Shown here: piece by piece, positions 22,465 through 31,373 of the stretch
How positions within the stretch are numbered: position 1 is the stretch's first letter
Layout: the number at the start of each line of letters is the position of its first letter
Assembly: GCA_934875675.1 (NCBI GenBank)
Contig: CAKXIK010000011.1
Span: forward strand, 16,638-50,751
Source: an uncultured bacterium
GTDB taxonomy: Bacteria > Bacillota > Clostridia > Oscillospirales > Acutalibacteraceae
Length of the DNA stretch: 34,114 bases
Direction: 5' to 3'
Notes under the pieces: model-generated
Databases searched by the model: none
What the model saw: only the letters and a program-made list of their open reading frames with translations
Told to the model about the DNA's origin: nothing
Program-made: the position numbers and the translations under genes

Positions 22465-25083
22465 TTGGCGGAGTATTCCCCGATGATGCAGCAATATCTG
22501 AGCGTCAAGGAGCAGTACAAACACTGTATCCTGTTTTATCGGCTCGGTGATTTTTATGAAATGTTTTTCGACGATGCCAAGCTCGTTGCAAAAGAGCTGG
22601 AGCTAACGCTGACCGGCCGCGGCTGCGGTCAGGAGGAACGTGCGCCCATGTGCGGCGTGCCGTACCACAGTGCTGAAAGCTACATCGCCCGCCTGATTGT
22701 CAAGGGCTATAAGGTTGCCATCTGTGAGCAGATGGAGGACCCTGCCACGGCAAAGGGATTGGTCAAGCGCGATATTGTCCGTGTGGTTACACCGGGCACG
22801 ATTCTGGAAAGCAGTATGCTCGACGAAACGCGCAATAACTACATCGCGTCCTTATTTTTGGAGAACGGCAGGTGCGGAATCTGCTTTGCAGATATTTCCA
22901 CCGGAGAAACTTATGCGGCGGAGCTGGCAGTCCCGGAGGGTGACTGCGCCCCGCTGCGGGACGAGCTTGCAAGATATCAGCCCAAGGAGCTGCTGCTTAA
23001 CGGTGCGGTGATGCAGCTTGGAGGATTAGGCGCGTTTTGCCGCGAGCGTCTGCATGCGGCGGGAGAACTGCTTGAGGATGAAAAGTATGACCGCGAAGGC
23101 TGCCGGGACCGTGTTTTGCATCAGTTTGAAGCGGATGAACTTTCGGCTCTTTCATTGCAGGAGAACAGCAACATCATTCCGGCACTCGGCGCACTGCTTG
23201 GGTATCTGGAAGAAACGCAGCGCACCGGAATCGAGCGGATCAATACACTGACGCTCTATTCGCAGGCGCAGTATATGCGGCTGGATCTTTCCGCGCGGCG
23301 GAATTTGGAACTGACTGAAACGATGCGCAGCAAGGAAAAGCGAGGAACGCTGCTCTGGGTGCTCGACCGCACGCAGACGGCGATGGGCAAACGACTGATT
23401 CGCGCCTGGATTGAACGACCGCTGATGCACTGCGCCCATATTCTCCGCCGCCATGATGCAGTGGATGAGCTGGTGAGTGACCCGATTCTGCGGGAAACCG
23501 TGCGTTCGCAGCTTGCCGGTATTTTCGATCTGGAACGGCTGATGACCCGCGTAGTCTATGGCTCGGCAGGTGGGCGCGAACTGCGTTCCCTTTGCTCCAC
23601 CGCACAAAAGCTGCCTGCACTGCGGGAGGCACTCGCGCCGGTAAAGGGATCACTGCTGACAGAACTTTTTCATAATATCGATCCGCTGGAGGATATGTGT
23701 GAGCTGATTGACCGCGCGATTGCCGAAGATCCACCGATCACCGTGCGGGAGGGTGGCATCATCCGCGAGGGTTACAATGCAGAGCTCGATGAGCTGCGAG
23801 GAGATATGACCGACGGCAAGGGCTTTATTGCCCGCATTGAAGCGCAGGAGAAGGAGAAAACCGGAATCCGCACGCTCAAGGTGGGCTACAACCGCGTTTT
23901 CGGTTATTACATCGAGGTTTCCAATTCGTTCAAGGATTCGGTGCCGCCGGAATACATCCGCAAGCAGACGCTCACCAACGGAGAACGCTACATCACGCCG
24001 GAGCTAAAGCAGCTGGAAAGCCGTATTCTGGGTGCGCAGGAGCGTTCGGTGCAGATGGAATATCAGCTGTTTGATGCAGTGAGAAAAACAGTTGCTGCCG
24101 AGCTGGAACGGATTCAGAGGACAGCGCAGGCCATTGCGCAGCTGGACGTGTTGGTTTCCTTTGCCGAAACCGCCTCCGCGCAAAATTACTGCCGTCCGCA
24201 AATGAACCTGGACGGGAAGATTGTTCTCAAAGACAGCCGTCATCCGGTGGTAGAATTACTTTCCGAATCGCCGTTTGTTCCCAATGACGTGCTGCTGGAT
24301 CAGAATGAAAACCGCGTCGCCATTATTACCGGACCGAATATGGCGGGAAAATCCACCTATATGAGGCAAACGGCTCTCATTTGCTTGATGGCGCAGTGCG
24401 GAAGCTTTGTCCCTGCGCAAACGGCGGAGCTTGGCATTGTGGACGGGATTTACACCCGGGTGGGTGCTTCGGATGACCTTGCCTCCGGTCAGTCCACGTT
24501 CATGGTGGAAATGACCGAGGTGGCGGAAATTCTGCACAGCGCAACTAGAGACAGCCTGCTGATTCTTGATGAAATCGGCAGGGGAACCTCAACCTATGAC
24601 GGCATGAGCATTGCCCGCGCGGTTTTGGAATATGTGGCAGATTCGCGGCGGCTGGGTGCAAAAACCATGTTTGCAACGCATTATCATGAGCTGACCGCAA
24701 TGGAAGAGACGATTGGCGGCGTTAAGAACTATAATATCGCCGTGAAAAAGCATGGCGATGAAATCACCTTTTTGCGCAGGATTATCCGCGGCGGTGCAGA
24801 TGACAGCTTTGGCATCGAGGTTGCAAAGCTTGCCGGAGTGCCCGAGACCGTGATTCGCCGCGCGAAGAAGATTTTGAAGGAGCTGGAGTCGGAAGGCGCG
24901 GTTTCACAGCCAAAGCGTGTCCGCGCAGAAGCGGCTGACGAGGATAACGGTCAGCTGACGATGGTTCCTGCCGCACAGACCGAGATTCTGGAGATGCTCA
25001 AAACGGTTGACCCGAACGTTCTTTCCCCCATTGAAGCCATGAATATGCTGTTTGAGCTTTGGAAAAAGGCGCAGACGCTGTAA
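22465..25083 (+). CDS. mutS: DNA mismatch repair protein MutS
   Basis: This 872-residue MutS1 binds mismatches and small loops and recruits MutL. The N-terminal mismatch-binding domain has LFYRLGDFYEMFFDDA, where the Phe-x-Glu-like FYEMF contacts the mismatch. The clamp and lever domains follow. The ABC-type ATPase has Walker A GPNMAGKSTYM (near residue 622), the signature DDLASGQSTFMVEM, Walker B LLILDEIGRGTSTYDG (near 700) and ATHYHEL. The C-terminal helix-turn-helix region closes with PIEAMNMLFELWKKA. The start is TTG 22465, with GGAAAGGCGG upstream; the family begins MAEYSPMMQQYL in this way. Confidence 0.97.
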   Translation: MAEYSPMMQQYLSVKEQYKHCILFYRLGDFYEMFFDDAKLVAKELELTLTGRGCGQEERAPMCGVPYHSAESYIARLIVKGYKVAICEQMEDPATAKGLVKRDIVRVVTPGTILESSMLDETRNNYIASLFLENGRCGICFADISTGETYAAELAVPEGDCAPLRDELARYQPKELLLNGAVMQLGGLGAFCRERLHAAGELLEDEKYDREGCRDRVLHQFEADELSALSLQENSNIIPALGALLGYLEETQRTGIERINTLTLYSQAQYMRLDLSARRNLELTETMRSKEKRGTLLWVLDRTQTAMGKRLIRAWIERPLMHCAHILRRHDAVDELVSDPILRETVRSQLAGIFDLERLMTRVVYGSAGGRELRSLCSTAQKLPALREALAPVKGSLLTELFHNIDPLEDMCELIDRAIAEDPPITVREGGIIREGYNAELDELRGDMTDGKGFIARIEAQEKEKTGIRTLKVGYNRVFGYYIEVSNSFKDSVPPEYIRKQTLTNGERYITPELKQLESRILGAQERSVQMEYQLFDAVRKTVAAELERIQRTAQAIAQLDVLVSFAETASAQNYCRPQMNLDGKIVLKDSRHPVVELLSESPFVPNDVLLDQNENRVAIITGPNMAGKSTYMRQTALICLMAQCGSFVPAQTAELGIVDGIYTRVGASDDLASGQSTFMVEMTEVAEILHSATRDSLLILDEIGRGTSTYDGMSIARAVLEYVADSRRLGAKTMFATHYHELTAMEETIGGVKNYNIAVKKHGDEITFLRRIIRGGADDSFGIEVAKLAGVPETVIRRAKKILKELESEGAVSQPKRVRAEAADEDNGQLTMVPAAQTEILEMLKTVDPNVLSPIEAMNMLFELWKKAQTL

Positions 25084-25136
25084 CCGGGGCTTTCTCGCAG
25101 CACGGGAAAGTTTTTATGTAGAAAGGCAGGGTACCA

Positions 25137-25625
25137 ATGGATTCTGTGATCGTTCGCGACTATCATCCGAAAGATTGCGCAGAAACAGCGTGCTTGTTTT
25201 TTGATACCGTGCATTCGGTGAATGCGGTGGATTATAGCCCGGAGCAGCTGAATGCATGGGCACCGCAAGACCGGGATCTGGAGGAATGGAACTGCTCATT
25301 TTTGAAGCACCGCTCGCTGGTTGCCGTTTGGAAGGACAAAATCGTTGGTTTTGCGGATTTTGCAGAGCCGGAGTATTTGGACCGGCTGTATGTGCACCGC
25401 GAATTTCAGCACCAGGGAGTGGCTACTCTGCTCTGTGACCATCTGGAAGGCAGTGCGGCGGTTCAAAAACTTATTACGCACGCCTCAATCACTGCACGCT
25501 CTTTTTTTGAGCATCGGGGTTATGCAGTCGTCAAAGAGCAGCAGGTGGAGAGACTTGGCATTTGGATGACCAATTTTGTGATGGAAAAGATTCTCAATCG
25601 TCCAGACCATCAAAATCAGATTTGA
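25137..25625 (+). CDS. GNAT-family N-acetyltransferase
   Basis: This 162-residue protein has the GNAT fold. Motif A is visible as LYVHREFQHQGVATLLCDHLE near residues 84-104 (the Q-x-x-G-x-A acetyl-CoA loop) and motif B as ARSFFEHRGYAVVKEQ. It resembles YafP-like acetyltransferases; the acceptor substrate is unknown. ATG 25137 follows GAAAGGCAGG. It sits between mutS and mutL, 53 bases after mutS, probably as a passenger in the repair operon. Confidence 0.88.
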   Translation: MDSVIVRDYHPKDCAETACLFFDTVHSVNAVDYSPEQLNAWAPQDRDLEEWNCSFLKHRSLVAVWKDKIVGFADFAEPEYLDRLYVHREFQHQGVATLLCDHLEGSAAVQKLITHASITARSFFEHRGYAVVKEQQVERLGIWMTNFVMEKILNRPDHQNQI

Positions 25626-25640
25626 TGGTGGGAAGACAGT

Positions 25641-25667
25641 GTGTTTCTAAGCTTAAAATAGAAACAC
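25641..25667. other. hairpin between the GNAT gene and mutL
   Basis: GTGTTTCTA (25641-25649) pairs with TAGAAACAC (25659-25667), a 9-bp stem with a 9-base loop. It is followed by AAAAATAAAT on the + strand, so it is not a usual + terminator. It may be an mRNA stability hairpin or a minus-strand terminator. Confidence 0.45.
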
Positions 25668-25716
25668 AAAAATAAATCCCTAAATTTACCATATTTTGCA
25701 CCGGAGAGGTGGTACA

Positions 25717-27846
25717 ATGGCAAAGATCAATGTGTTGGAAAAGCATCTTGCAGAGCTAATCGCTGCGGGCGAGGTGGTGGAACGCCCTGCCTCAGCGGCA
25801 AAGGAACTGGTGGAAAACGCGGTCGATGCCGGTGCCACAAGCATTACGGTAGAGATTCAAAACGGCGGCGTAACGTTCCTGCGCGTTACAGACAACGGAT
25901 GCGGCATTGCCCGGGAGGACGTGCCCTTGGCGTTTTTGCGCCATGCAACCAGCAAAATTGCATCGCAGGATGATCTTGCCGCAATCGGTACGCTTGGGTT
26001 TCGCGGTGAGGCGCTTGCTTCCATCTGTGCGATGGCGCGTGTGGAGCTGCTTACCCGAACGGAAGAAGAGCTTGCCGGGACGCGTTATGTGATTGAGGGC
26101 GGAGAAGAAAAATCGAACGAGGATGCCGGCTGTCCGGTGGGGACAACGATTCTTGTGCGCGATTTGTTCTATAACACACCTGCCCGCATGAAATTTTTGA
26201 AAAAAGATGTATCCGAAGGCAATGCGGTTGCCGGCGTGGTGGACAAGGCGGCTCTTTCGCATCCGGAGGTTGCATTCCGCTTTGTGCGCGACGGAAAGGA
26301 AACGCTCAGGACACCCGGCGACGGCAAGCTGAAATCGGCAATCTTTGCGGTTTATGGGCGACAATTTGTTTCGGGTCTGATTCCGGTGGAATACTCGCTC
26401 GGTTCGGTGCAGGTGAGCGGGTTTGTTTGCCGTCCCGCAGACGCAAGACCTTCCCGCACCATGCAGAGCTTTTTTATCAACGGCAGGTTTGTGAAAAGCC
26501 GTACGGCGGGTGCTGCGGTGGATGAAGCGGCAAAAGGCAGTGTGATGGTCGGTAAATACCTTTCCTGTGTGCTGCATCTTTCGATTCCCGTTGCGGCGGT
26601 GGATGTCAATGTGCATCCGGCAAAGATTGAGGTTCGGTTTGTGACGGAACGCCCGATTTTTGACGCGGTGTATCATGCGGTGAAATCCGCGCTTGCGCAG
26701 GGGGATCGCCCGGCGGCGATGCAGTTCCCGCAGCAAAAGCAGCCCGAACCGCGCGCAGAGGAGCCTGTTTCCGCTGCACCTAACGCGCTGCATGCCCGAA
26801 TCAGCGATCCGGCAGCAAATGGCGGTTATTTTTCTCAGCAGGTGCTGGGAGAGTATTTACCCAAGCATCCCCTAAGCCAGATTACCGCGGCAAAGACCGA
26901 TGCTGACGGAGAAAAATATTTGCCGTCGGAGACAAAGGTAATTGCGGCAGACCAAGGTGCTGTTTTGGCTGCGGATTTGCAGGAAAACAAGCTTCCGACC
27001 GAAGCACAGCTGCTGACGGAGATCTTCCCAAAGCAGACGGTGAACAGCGATGCGGAATATATCATCGAAAAGCCGTCTCTGCGGCCGTTTGGTTCTCCCA
27101 TTCCGAAGCAAGCGGCGGACTTGCACCCGGTACAACATTTTTCGGCTGCGCAGCCGGAAAAGCCGAAGCCATTGGCAGATGCACCGGTCAGCGCAATGCC
27201 CGACGCGCCCGAGCAAGAGGCTTGCCTGTGCGATTTGCCGGAAAGCAAAGCGCTGCAAGCCGAAAAGCCGCAGAAAGCTCCGCTTCGGTTTGTGGGAGAG
27301 GTGTTTGGAACATACATTTTGCTTGAATCCCCGGACGAGCTGTTTTTTATTGATAAGCATGCGGCGCATGAACGGATGCTTTACGAAAAACTGAAGGCGG
27401 ATCAGGGCGAGCGTTATGCACAGCAGCTGCTCGTTCCGGTTACGGTCACGCTCGACAAGGATTCCTATTCCGCTCTGCTCGGAGAACAGGAGCTGCTCAG
27501 TCAGGCGGGATTTGAGCTCGAGGACTTCGGCGGCGGAACTGTTTTGGTGCGCAGCGCGCCGCTCTCTTTTGGCGAGCAGGATATTACCGATGCGTTGTTT
27601 GAAATTGCGGCGCATTTTCTGGAAAACCGCCGAGATCCCTCCACGGAGCATGACGATTGGGTGCTGCATAATATTGCGTGCCGTGCTGCAATCAAGGGGG
27701 GAGACAAGAACAGCGACCAGGAATTGATTGCTCTTGCACAGCAGCTGCATGACCATCCTGAAATCCGCTATTGCCCGCATGGGCGACCGGTTTATCTTTC
27801 GATGAAAAAGCGTGAGATGGAAAAACAATTCGGAAGGATTCAATGA
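25717..27846 (+). CDS. mutL: DNA mismatch repair protein MutL
   Basis: This 709-residue MutL has an N-terminal GHKL ATPase: ELVENAVDAGA (Glu33, Asn34), TDNGCGI and GTLGFRGEAL. A low-complexity linker runs from about residue 335 to 520. The C-terminal domain carries the metal-dependent endonuclease motif as DKHAAHERMLYE (near residue 545; the consensus has Gln at the second place) and CPHGRP near the end. The nicking-type MutL fits an organism without MutH. ATG 25717 follows GGAGAGGTGG; the longer reading from 25696 would start upstream of that site. miaA starts 20 bases after the stop. Confidence 0.96.
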   Translation: MAKINVLEKHLAELIAAGEVVERPASAAKELVENAVDAGATSITVEIQNGGVTFLRVTDNGCGIAREDVPLAFLRHATSKIASQDDLAAIGTLGFRGEALASICAMARVELLTRTEEELAGTRYVIEGGEEKSNEDAGCPVGTTILVRDLFYNTPARMKFLKKDVSEGNAVAGVVDKAALSHPEVAFRFVRDGKETLRTPGDGKLKSAIFAVYGRQFVSGLIPVEYSLGSVQVSGFVCRPADARPSRTMQSFFINGRFVKSRTAGAAVDEAAKGSVMVGKYLSCVLHLSIPVAAVDVNVHPAKIEVRFVTERPIFDAVYHAVKSALAQGDRPAAMQFPQQKQPEPRAEEPVSAAPNALHARISDPAANGGYFSQQVLGEYLPKHPLSQITAAKTDADGEKYLPSETKVIAADQGAVLAADLQENKLPTEAQLLTEIFPKQTVNSDAEYIIEKPSLRPFGSPIPKQAADLHPVQHFSAAQPEKPKPLADAPVSAMPDAPEQEACLCDLPESKALQAEKPQKAPLRFVGEVFGTYILLESPDELFFIDKHAAHERMLYEKLKADQGERYAQQLLVPVTVTLDKDSYSALLGEQELLSQAGFELEDFGGGTVLVRSAPLSFGEQDITDALFEIAAHFLENRRDPSTEHDDWVLHNIACRAAIKGGDKNSDQELIALAQQLHDHPEIRYCPHGRPVYLSMKKREMEKQFGRIQ

Positions 27847-27865
27847 ACAACAGGGAGGTGAAACC

Positions 27866-28816
27866 ATGCCCCAAACCGAAAAAATCCCGATGCTTTGCGT
27901 AGTGGGTCCCACCGCTTCCGGAAAAACGGCATTGGCAGTGGAACTTGCCCGGCAGTTTGGCGGCGAGGTGATCTCTGCAGATTCCATGCAGATTTACAGC
28001 GAAATGCAAATTGGCACTGCGCGCCCGACCAAGGAAGAAATGCAGGGTGTGCCGCACCATTTAACCGGTTTTTTGCCGCTTTCCAAGCCGTATAGCGTGG
28101 CGCGGTTTGTGGAGGATGCATCTCGCTGTGCCGCGGATATTTTTTCGCGCGGGAAGCTGCCGGTGCTTGCCGGGGGAACCGGGCTTTATGTTTCATCTCT
28201 GGTCAATGGTGTTTCTTTTGCAGAAGAGCAGCGCGACCCGGCTTTGCGTGAAAGCTTGCAGCGCCGCGCGGAGCAGGAGGGCGGAGAAGCGCTTCTTGCT
28301 GAGCTTGCAGCGTTCGACCCCGAAAGCGCAGCCCGCCTGCATCCCAATAATCTGGGGAGAATCATCCGTGCAATCGAGATTTACCGCCAGACCGGTTTGA
28401 CCATGACGGAGCAGCAGGAGCGTTCCAGGAAAAAAGGCTCGCCGTTTTGTCTGTGCATGCTCGGCATTACCTTTGCTGACCGGCAGACCCTTTATGAACG
28501 CATTAATTTGCGCGTAGACCGGATGCTTGCCGATGGACTGGAGGAAGAAGCACGCCGTGTGCTCGCAATGGATGGCGGAGCAACGGCATTGCAGGCGATC
28601 GGTTACAAGGAGCTTGCGCCATACCTTCGCGGGGAATGCAGCAGAGAAGAAGCGGTGGAAAATCTGAAACGGGAAACACGGCGGTATGCCAAGCGTCAGC
28701 TGACGTGGTTTCGGCGCGATGAACGGATTTTCTGGCTGGAGAGGGATCGTTTTGCCACGGAAACCGAGCTGATTTTTGCAGCAGCGCAGCAGGTGGAAAA
28801 ATCGCTTGGAGTATGA
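27866..28816 (+). CDS. miaA: tRNA dimethylallyltransferase
   Basis: This 316-residue enzyme transfers a dimethylallyl group to A37 of UNN-reading tRNAs, making the substrate for MiaB. The P-loop VVGPTASGKTALA lies near residue 11. SADSMQIY (with the catalytic Asp), GTARPTKEE, AGGTGLYV and the tail QLTWFRRDERIFWL are all family marks. ATG 27866 is preceded by GGGAGGTG. Linkage to mutL is conserved in many bacteria. Its stop codon TGA overlaps the extended -10 of the next promoter. Confidence 0.96.
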   Translation: MPQTEKIPMLCVVGPTASGKTALAVELARQFGGEVISADSMQIYSEMQIGTARPTKEEMQGVPHHLTGFLPLSKPYSVARFVEDASRCAADIFSRGKLPVLAGGTGLYVSSLVNGVSFAEEQRDPALRESLQRRAEQEGGEALLAELAAFDPESAARLHPNNLGRIIRAIEIYRQTGLTMTEQQERSRKKGSPFCLCMLGITFADRQTLYERINLRVDRMLADGLEEEARRVLAMDGGATALQAIGYKELAPYLRGECSREEAVENLKRETRRYAKRQLTWFRRDERIFWLERDRFATETELIFAAAQQVEKSLGV

Positions 28817-28822
28817 TATAAT
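28794..28822 (+). promoter_or_regulatory. candidate promoter of the sepF-region cluster
   Basis: TATAAT at 28817-28822 is preceded by TGA (extended -10). A partial -35, TGGAAA, lies at 28794-28799 with 17-base spacing. It overlaps the miaA stop and would drive the HlyD-like gene, yggS, sepF and ylmH. The context ATGATATAATAAAA is shared with the miaB promoter. Confidence 0.58.
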
Positions 28823-28872
28823 AAAAAAATATAGCAGGGAATTCATATTTTTTAATACAAGGGGGGACTGCA

Positions 28873-30144
28873 TTGAGCGCAAAATGGAAAAAAAGTCTGG
28901 TCGCTTTTTTGGTGTTTGTTTTGGCGTCATCCTATGTGGGGTATCACATTTACCTGACCCGCGGCAGCAAGTATGACAGCGAAACCATTCTCAATACAGT
29001 TTACTCGGAAACGCTTGATGCGGAAGTCCTTTTTTTGCGGCAGGAAACCGTTGTATCGGGGAACGTGAGCGGTGCACTGCAATATGCGGTTACGGACGGG
29101 ACCAAGGTGCAAAAAAACGGGGTTGTGGCACGCGTCTATGCAAGTGAAGCAGAGATTTCCGCTCATGAAGAGCTCGACTTAGTAAAGAGTGAAATTGCAA
29201 CATTTGAAACGCTTGCAGGGCAGAAAGAGATCGCCGGAACGAAAACAGATGTGATCAATTCGCGCTTGAATGCGAGAATGACGGATCTGGTAACGGCAAT
29301 GTGCAAAAACCGTACAACGGATTTTGAAACCGCGCGTTCCTCTATGTTGGAGGTGCTTTGCCAGCAACAGATTGTCATCGGAGAGGTGAGCGGGTTTGAG
29401 GACAAGCTTGCCGCACTCAAAAGTCAGCAAGCAGATCTTCTCAAAAAAATTACACAGCCGCAAAGTGTGATTTATGCACCGCTTGCAGGTCATTTTACCG
29501 GCACAGCGGATGGTTATGAAGGGGTGTTTGATCTTTCGCAGATTAGTACCATAAAACCGGATCAGGTTCGGGCGATTGAACCGGCGGCAGTTTCAGCCGA
29601 TGCTATTGGCAAGATTGTGACCAGTCCCATCTGGTACGCGGTTGCAGTGCTTTCGCCGGAGAATGCCACGCGATTGACACAGAATGATGCAATTAACCTG
29701 ATCGATCCCGAATCCGGTGAGCAGATTCCCGTAACGGTTTCGGCCATCAATCAGGCGAATGTGAATAGTGAGGCTGCCGTTGTTTTTCGCGGCAACACAT
29801 TGGACAGCACGATTTCCTCTTTGCGCAAGGAAACGATGCAGATTGAGGTGAAGCGGTATTCCGGTGCCCGGGTTCCGCGTTCGGCAATTCACATTGAACA
29901 CCGGAAAAGAACCGTAACTGATAAAGACGGCAATGAAACCACCGAGGAAAAGGACGTGCAGGGCGTTTATATTATTTATGGTGAACAGTTGAAGTTCCGT
30001 GAGATTTCCCCGCTTTATTGGGGCGATGATTTTGTAATCTGTGATCTGAGCGCAAGCGCAACATTCGATGTATCGGTTATGAAGCTATACGATCAGGTCG
30101 TAATAGGAGGAAAAGATCTTTATGATGGAAAAGAAATTCGATGA
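28873..30144 (+). CDS. HlyD-like membrane adaptor protein
   Basis: This 423-residue protein has one N-terminal membrane anchor (about residues 7-27) and a large extracytoplasmic part. It resembles HlyD/membrane-fusion adaptors: a lipoyl-like half (SGALQYAVTDGTKVQKNGVVARVY, then YAPLAGHFTG), a coiled-coil hairpin between (about 95-195) and a C-terminal beta-barrel-like region. No transporter gene is next to it, so export is not supported by context. Its place in front of yggS and sepF suggests an envelope or division role, which is inference. The TTG at 28873 follows AAGGGGGGA. It overlaps yggS by 23 bases. Confidence 0.8.
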   Translation: MSAKWKKSLVAFLVFVLASSYVGYHIYLTRGSKYDSETILNTVYSETLDAEVLFLRQETVVSGNVSGALQYAVTDGTKVQKNGVVARVYASEAEISAHEELDLVKSEIATFETLAGQKEIAGTKTDVINSRLNARMTDLVTAMCKNRTTDFETARSSMLEVLCQQQIVIGEVSGFEDKLAALKSQQADLLKKITQPQSVIYAPLAGHFTGTADGYEGVFDLSQISTIKPDQVRAIEPAAVSADAIGKIVTSPIWYAVAVLSPENATRLTQNDAINLIDPESGEQIPVTVSAINQANVNSEAAVVFRGNTLDSTISSLRKETMQIEVKRYSGARVPRSAIHIEHRKRTVTDKDGNETTEEKDVQGVYIIYGEQLKFREISPLYWGDDFVICDLSASATFDVSVMKLYDQVVIGGKDLYDGKEIR

Positions 30145-30859
30145 CGAACTGGCAGAAAAGCTTGCCGCAGTGGAAGAAAATCTCAAGCATATCCGTGAAT
30201 CGATTGCTCGGGCAGAACAATCCGCGGGAAGAAAACCCGGAGAGGTCATCCTTTTGGCGGCCACGAAAACGGTTGCACCAGAGGTAATTAACCGCGCGAT
30301 TGAGCTTGGTGTTGATCACATCGGAGAAAACCGTGTGCAGGAGCTTTGCGAGAAGTTTGACGATTTGAAGCTTGCGCACTGTGAGGCACAAATGATCGGA
30401 CATCTGCAAACCAATAAGGTACGGCAGGTGGCAGATAAGGTTTCTGCCATACAGTCGGTCGATTCTCTTCGGCTCGCACAGGAAATCAGCCGTGTTTGTC
30501 AAAAGCTTAGCAAAACGATGAATATTCTGGTGGAAGTGAACATCGGCGGGGAAGAAAATAAATCCGGAATCTGCCCGGAGGGTGCATGGGAGCTTTGCTG
30601 CGCTGCTGCTGAACTACCGGGGCTGCATGTGGACGGATTGATGACGATTCCGCCCGTGTGTGAAACCGAGGTACAGGCACGCGGATATTTTTCGAAGATG
30701 CATCAACTCTTTGTTGACATGAAGGGCAAAAAAACAGATAATATAGATATGAATTGCCTTTCCATGGGGATGTCGGATGATTTCGAGGCAGCAATTCTCG
30801 AGGGTGCGACCATGGTTCGCGTTGGTTCGGCGCTTTTTGGAAAACGAATTTATCATTAA
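30122..30859 (+). CDS. PLP homeostasis protein (YggS/YlmE family)
   Basis: This 245-residue PLP-binding protein has the fold-type III alanine-racemase-like barrel. The cofactor lysine is in LLAATKTV (Lys49). HIGENRVQEL, IGHLQTNKV, VNIGGEENKSG, GLMTIPP, LSMGMSDDFEAAI and ATMVRVGSALFG are family signatures. It acts in vitamin B6 and amino-acid homeostasis and has no confirmed enzymatic activity. The start ATG 30122 (or 30125) lies 11 bases after AGGAGG inside the end of the upstream gene, implying translational coupling. yggS next to sepF is a conserved Firmicutes arrangement (ylmE-ylmF). Confidence 0.94.
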   Translation: MMEKKFDDELAEKLAAVEENLKHIRESIARAEQSAGRKPGEVILLAATKTVAPEVINRAIELGVDHIGENRVQELCEKFDDLKLAHCEAQMIGHLQTNKVRQVADKVSAIQSVDSLRLAQEISRVCQKLSKTMNILVEVNIGGEENKSGICPEGAWELCCAAAELPGLHVDGLMTIPPVCETEVQARGYFSKMHQLFVDMKGKKTDNIDMNCLSMGMSDDFEAAILEGATMVRVGSALFGKRIYH

Positions 30860-30902
30860 ACATGTACAATACGGATTAACTTAAATTAGGGAGGATACTG
30901 AA

Positions 30903-31373
30903 ATGGCTGGCTTTATGGACAAATTAAAAACAATCTGGTCCGATAATGAAAATGATGAAATGTACGAAGATGAAGCAACTGCGCCCGTTGTGGACGAAGA
31001 GCATGAAATTCCCATCACGCGTTCTTCGGCAGCGCCGCGTCGGCAGTCCACCGAAAATGCTTCAAACAAGGTTGTTAATATTCATGCCACTGCGCAGCTG
31101 CAGGTGGTACTTTCCAAGCCGGAAACCTTTGGAGACGAAACCCGTGCGGTGGCAGACGAACTGATTCAGATGCATACCGTTGTGCTGAACCTTGAGAATA
31201 CAAATAAAGATGTGTCCCGCCGCATTATCGATTTCCTTAGCGGTGTTGCTTATGCAAACGGCGGTAAGATTAAGCGCGTTGCAACCAGCACCTATATCAT
31301 TACGCCATATAATGTGGATCTTACCGGCGATGACGTGTTAGATGAATTAGAAAACAGCGGAGTTTATTTTTAA
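30903..31373 (+). CDS. sepF: cell division protein SepF
   Basis: This 156-residue FtsZ-binding protein helps align FtsZ filaments and tether the ring to the membrane. The N-terminal amphipathic MAGFMDKLKTIW helix is the membrane anchor. An acidic, disordered linker runs from about 13 to 55. The SepF core follows: VVNIHATAQLQVVLSKPETF, AVADELIQMHTVVLNLE and DVSRRIIDFLSGVAYANGG. The ATG follows TAGGGAGGATAC. ylmH begins directly after its stop codon. Confidence 0.95.
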   Translation: MAGFMDKLKTIWSDNENDEMYEDEATAPVVDEEHEIPITRSSAAPRRQSTENASNKVVNIHATAQLQVVLSKPETFGDETRAVADELIQMHTVVLNLENTNKDVSRRIIDFLSGVAYANGGKIKRVATSTYIITPYNVDLTGDDVLDELENSGVYF

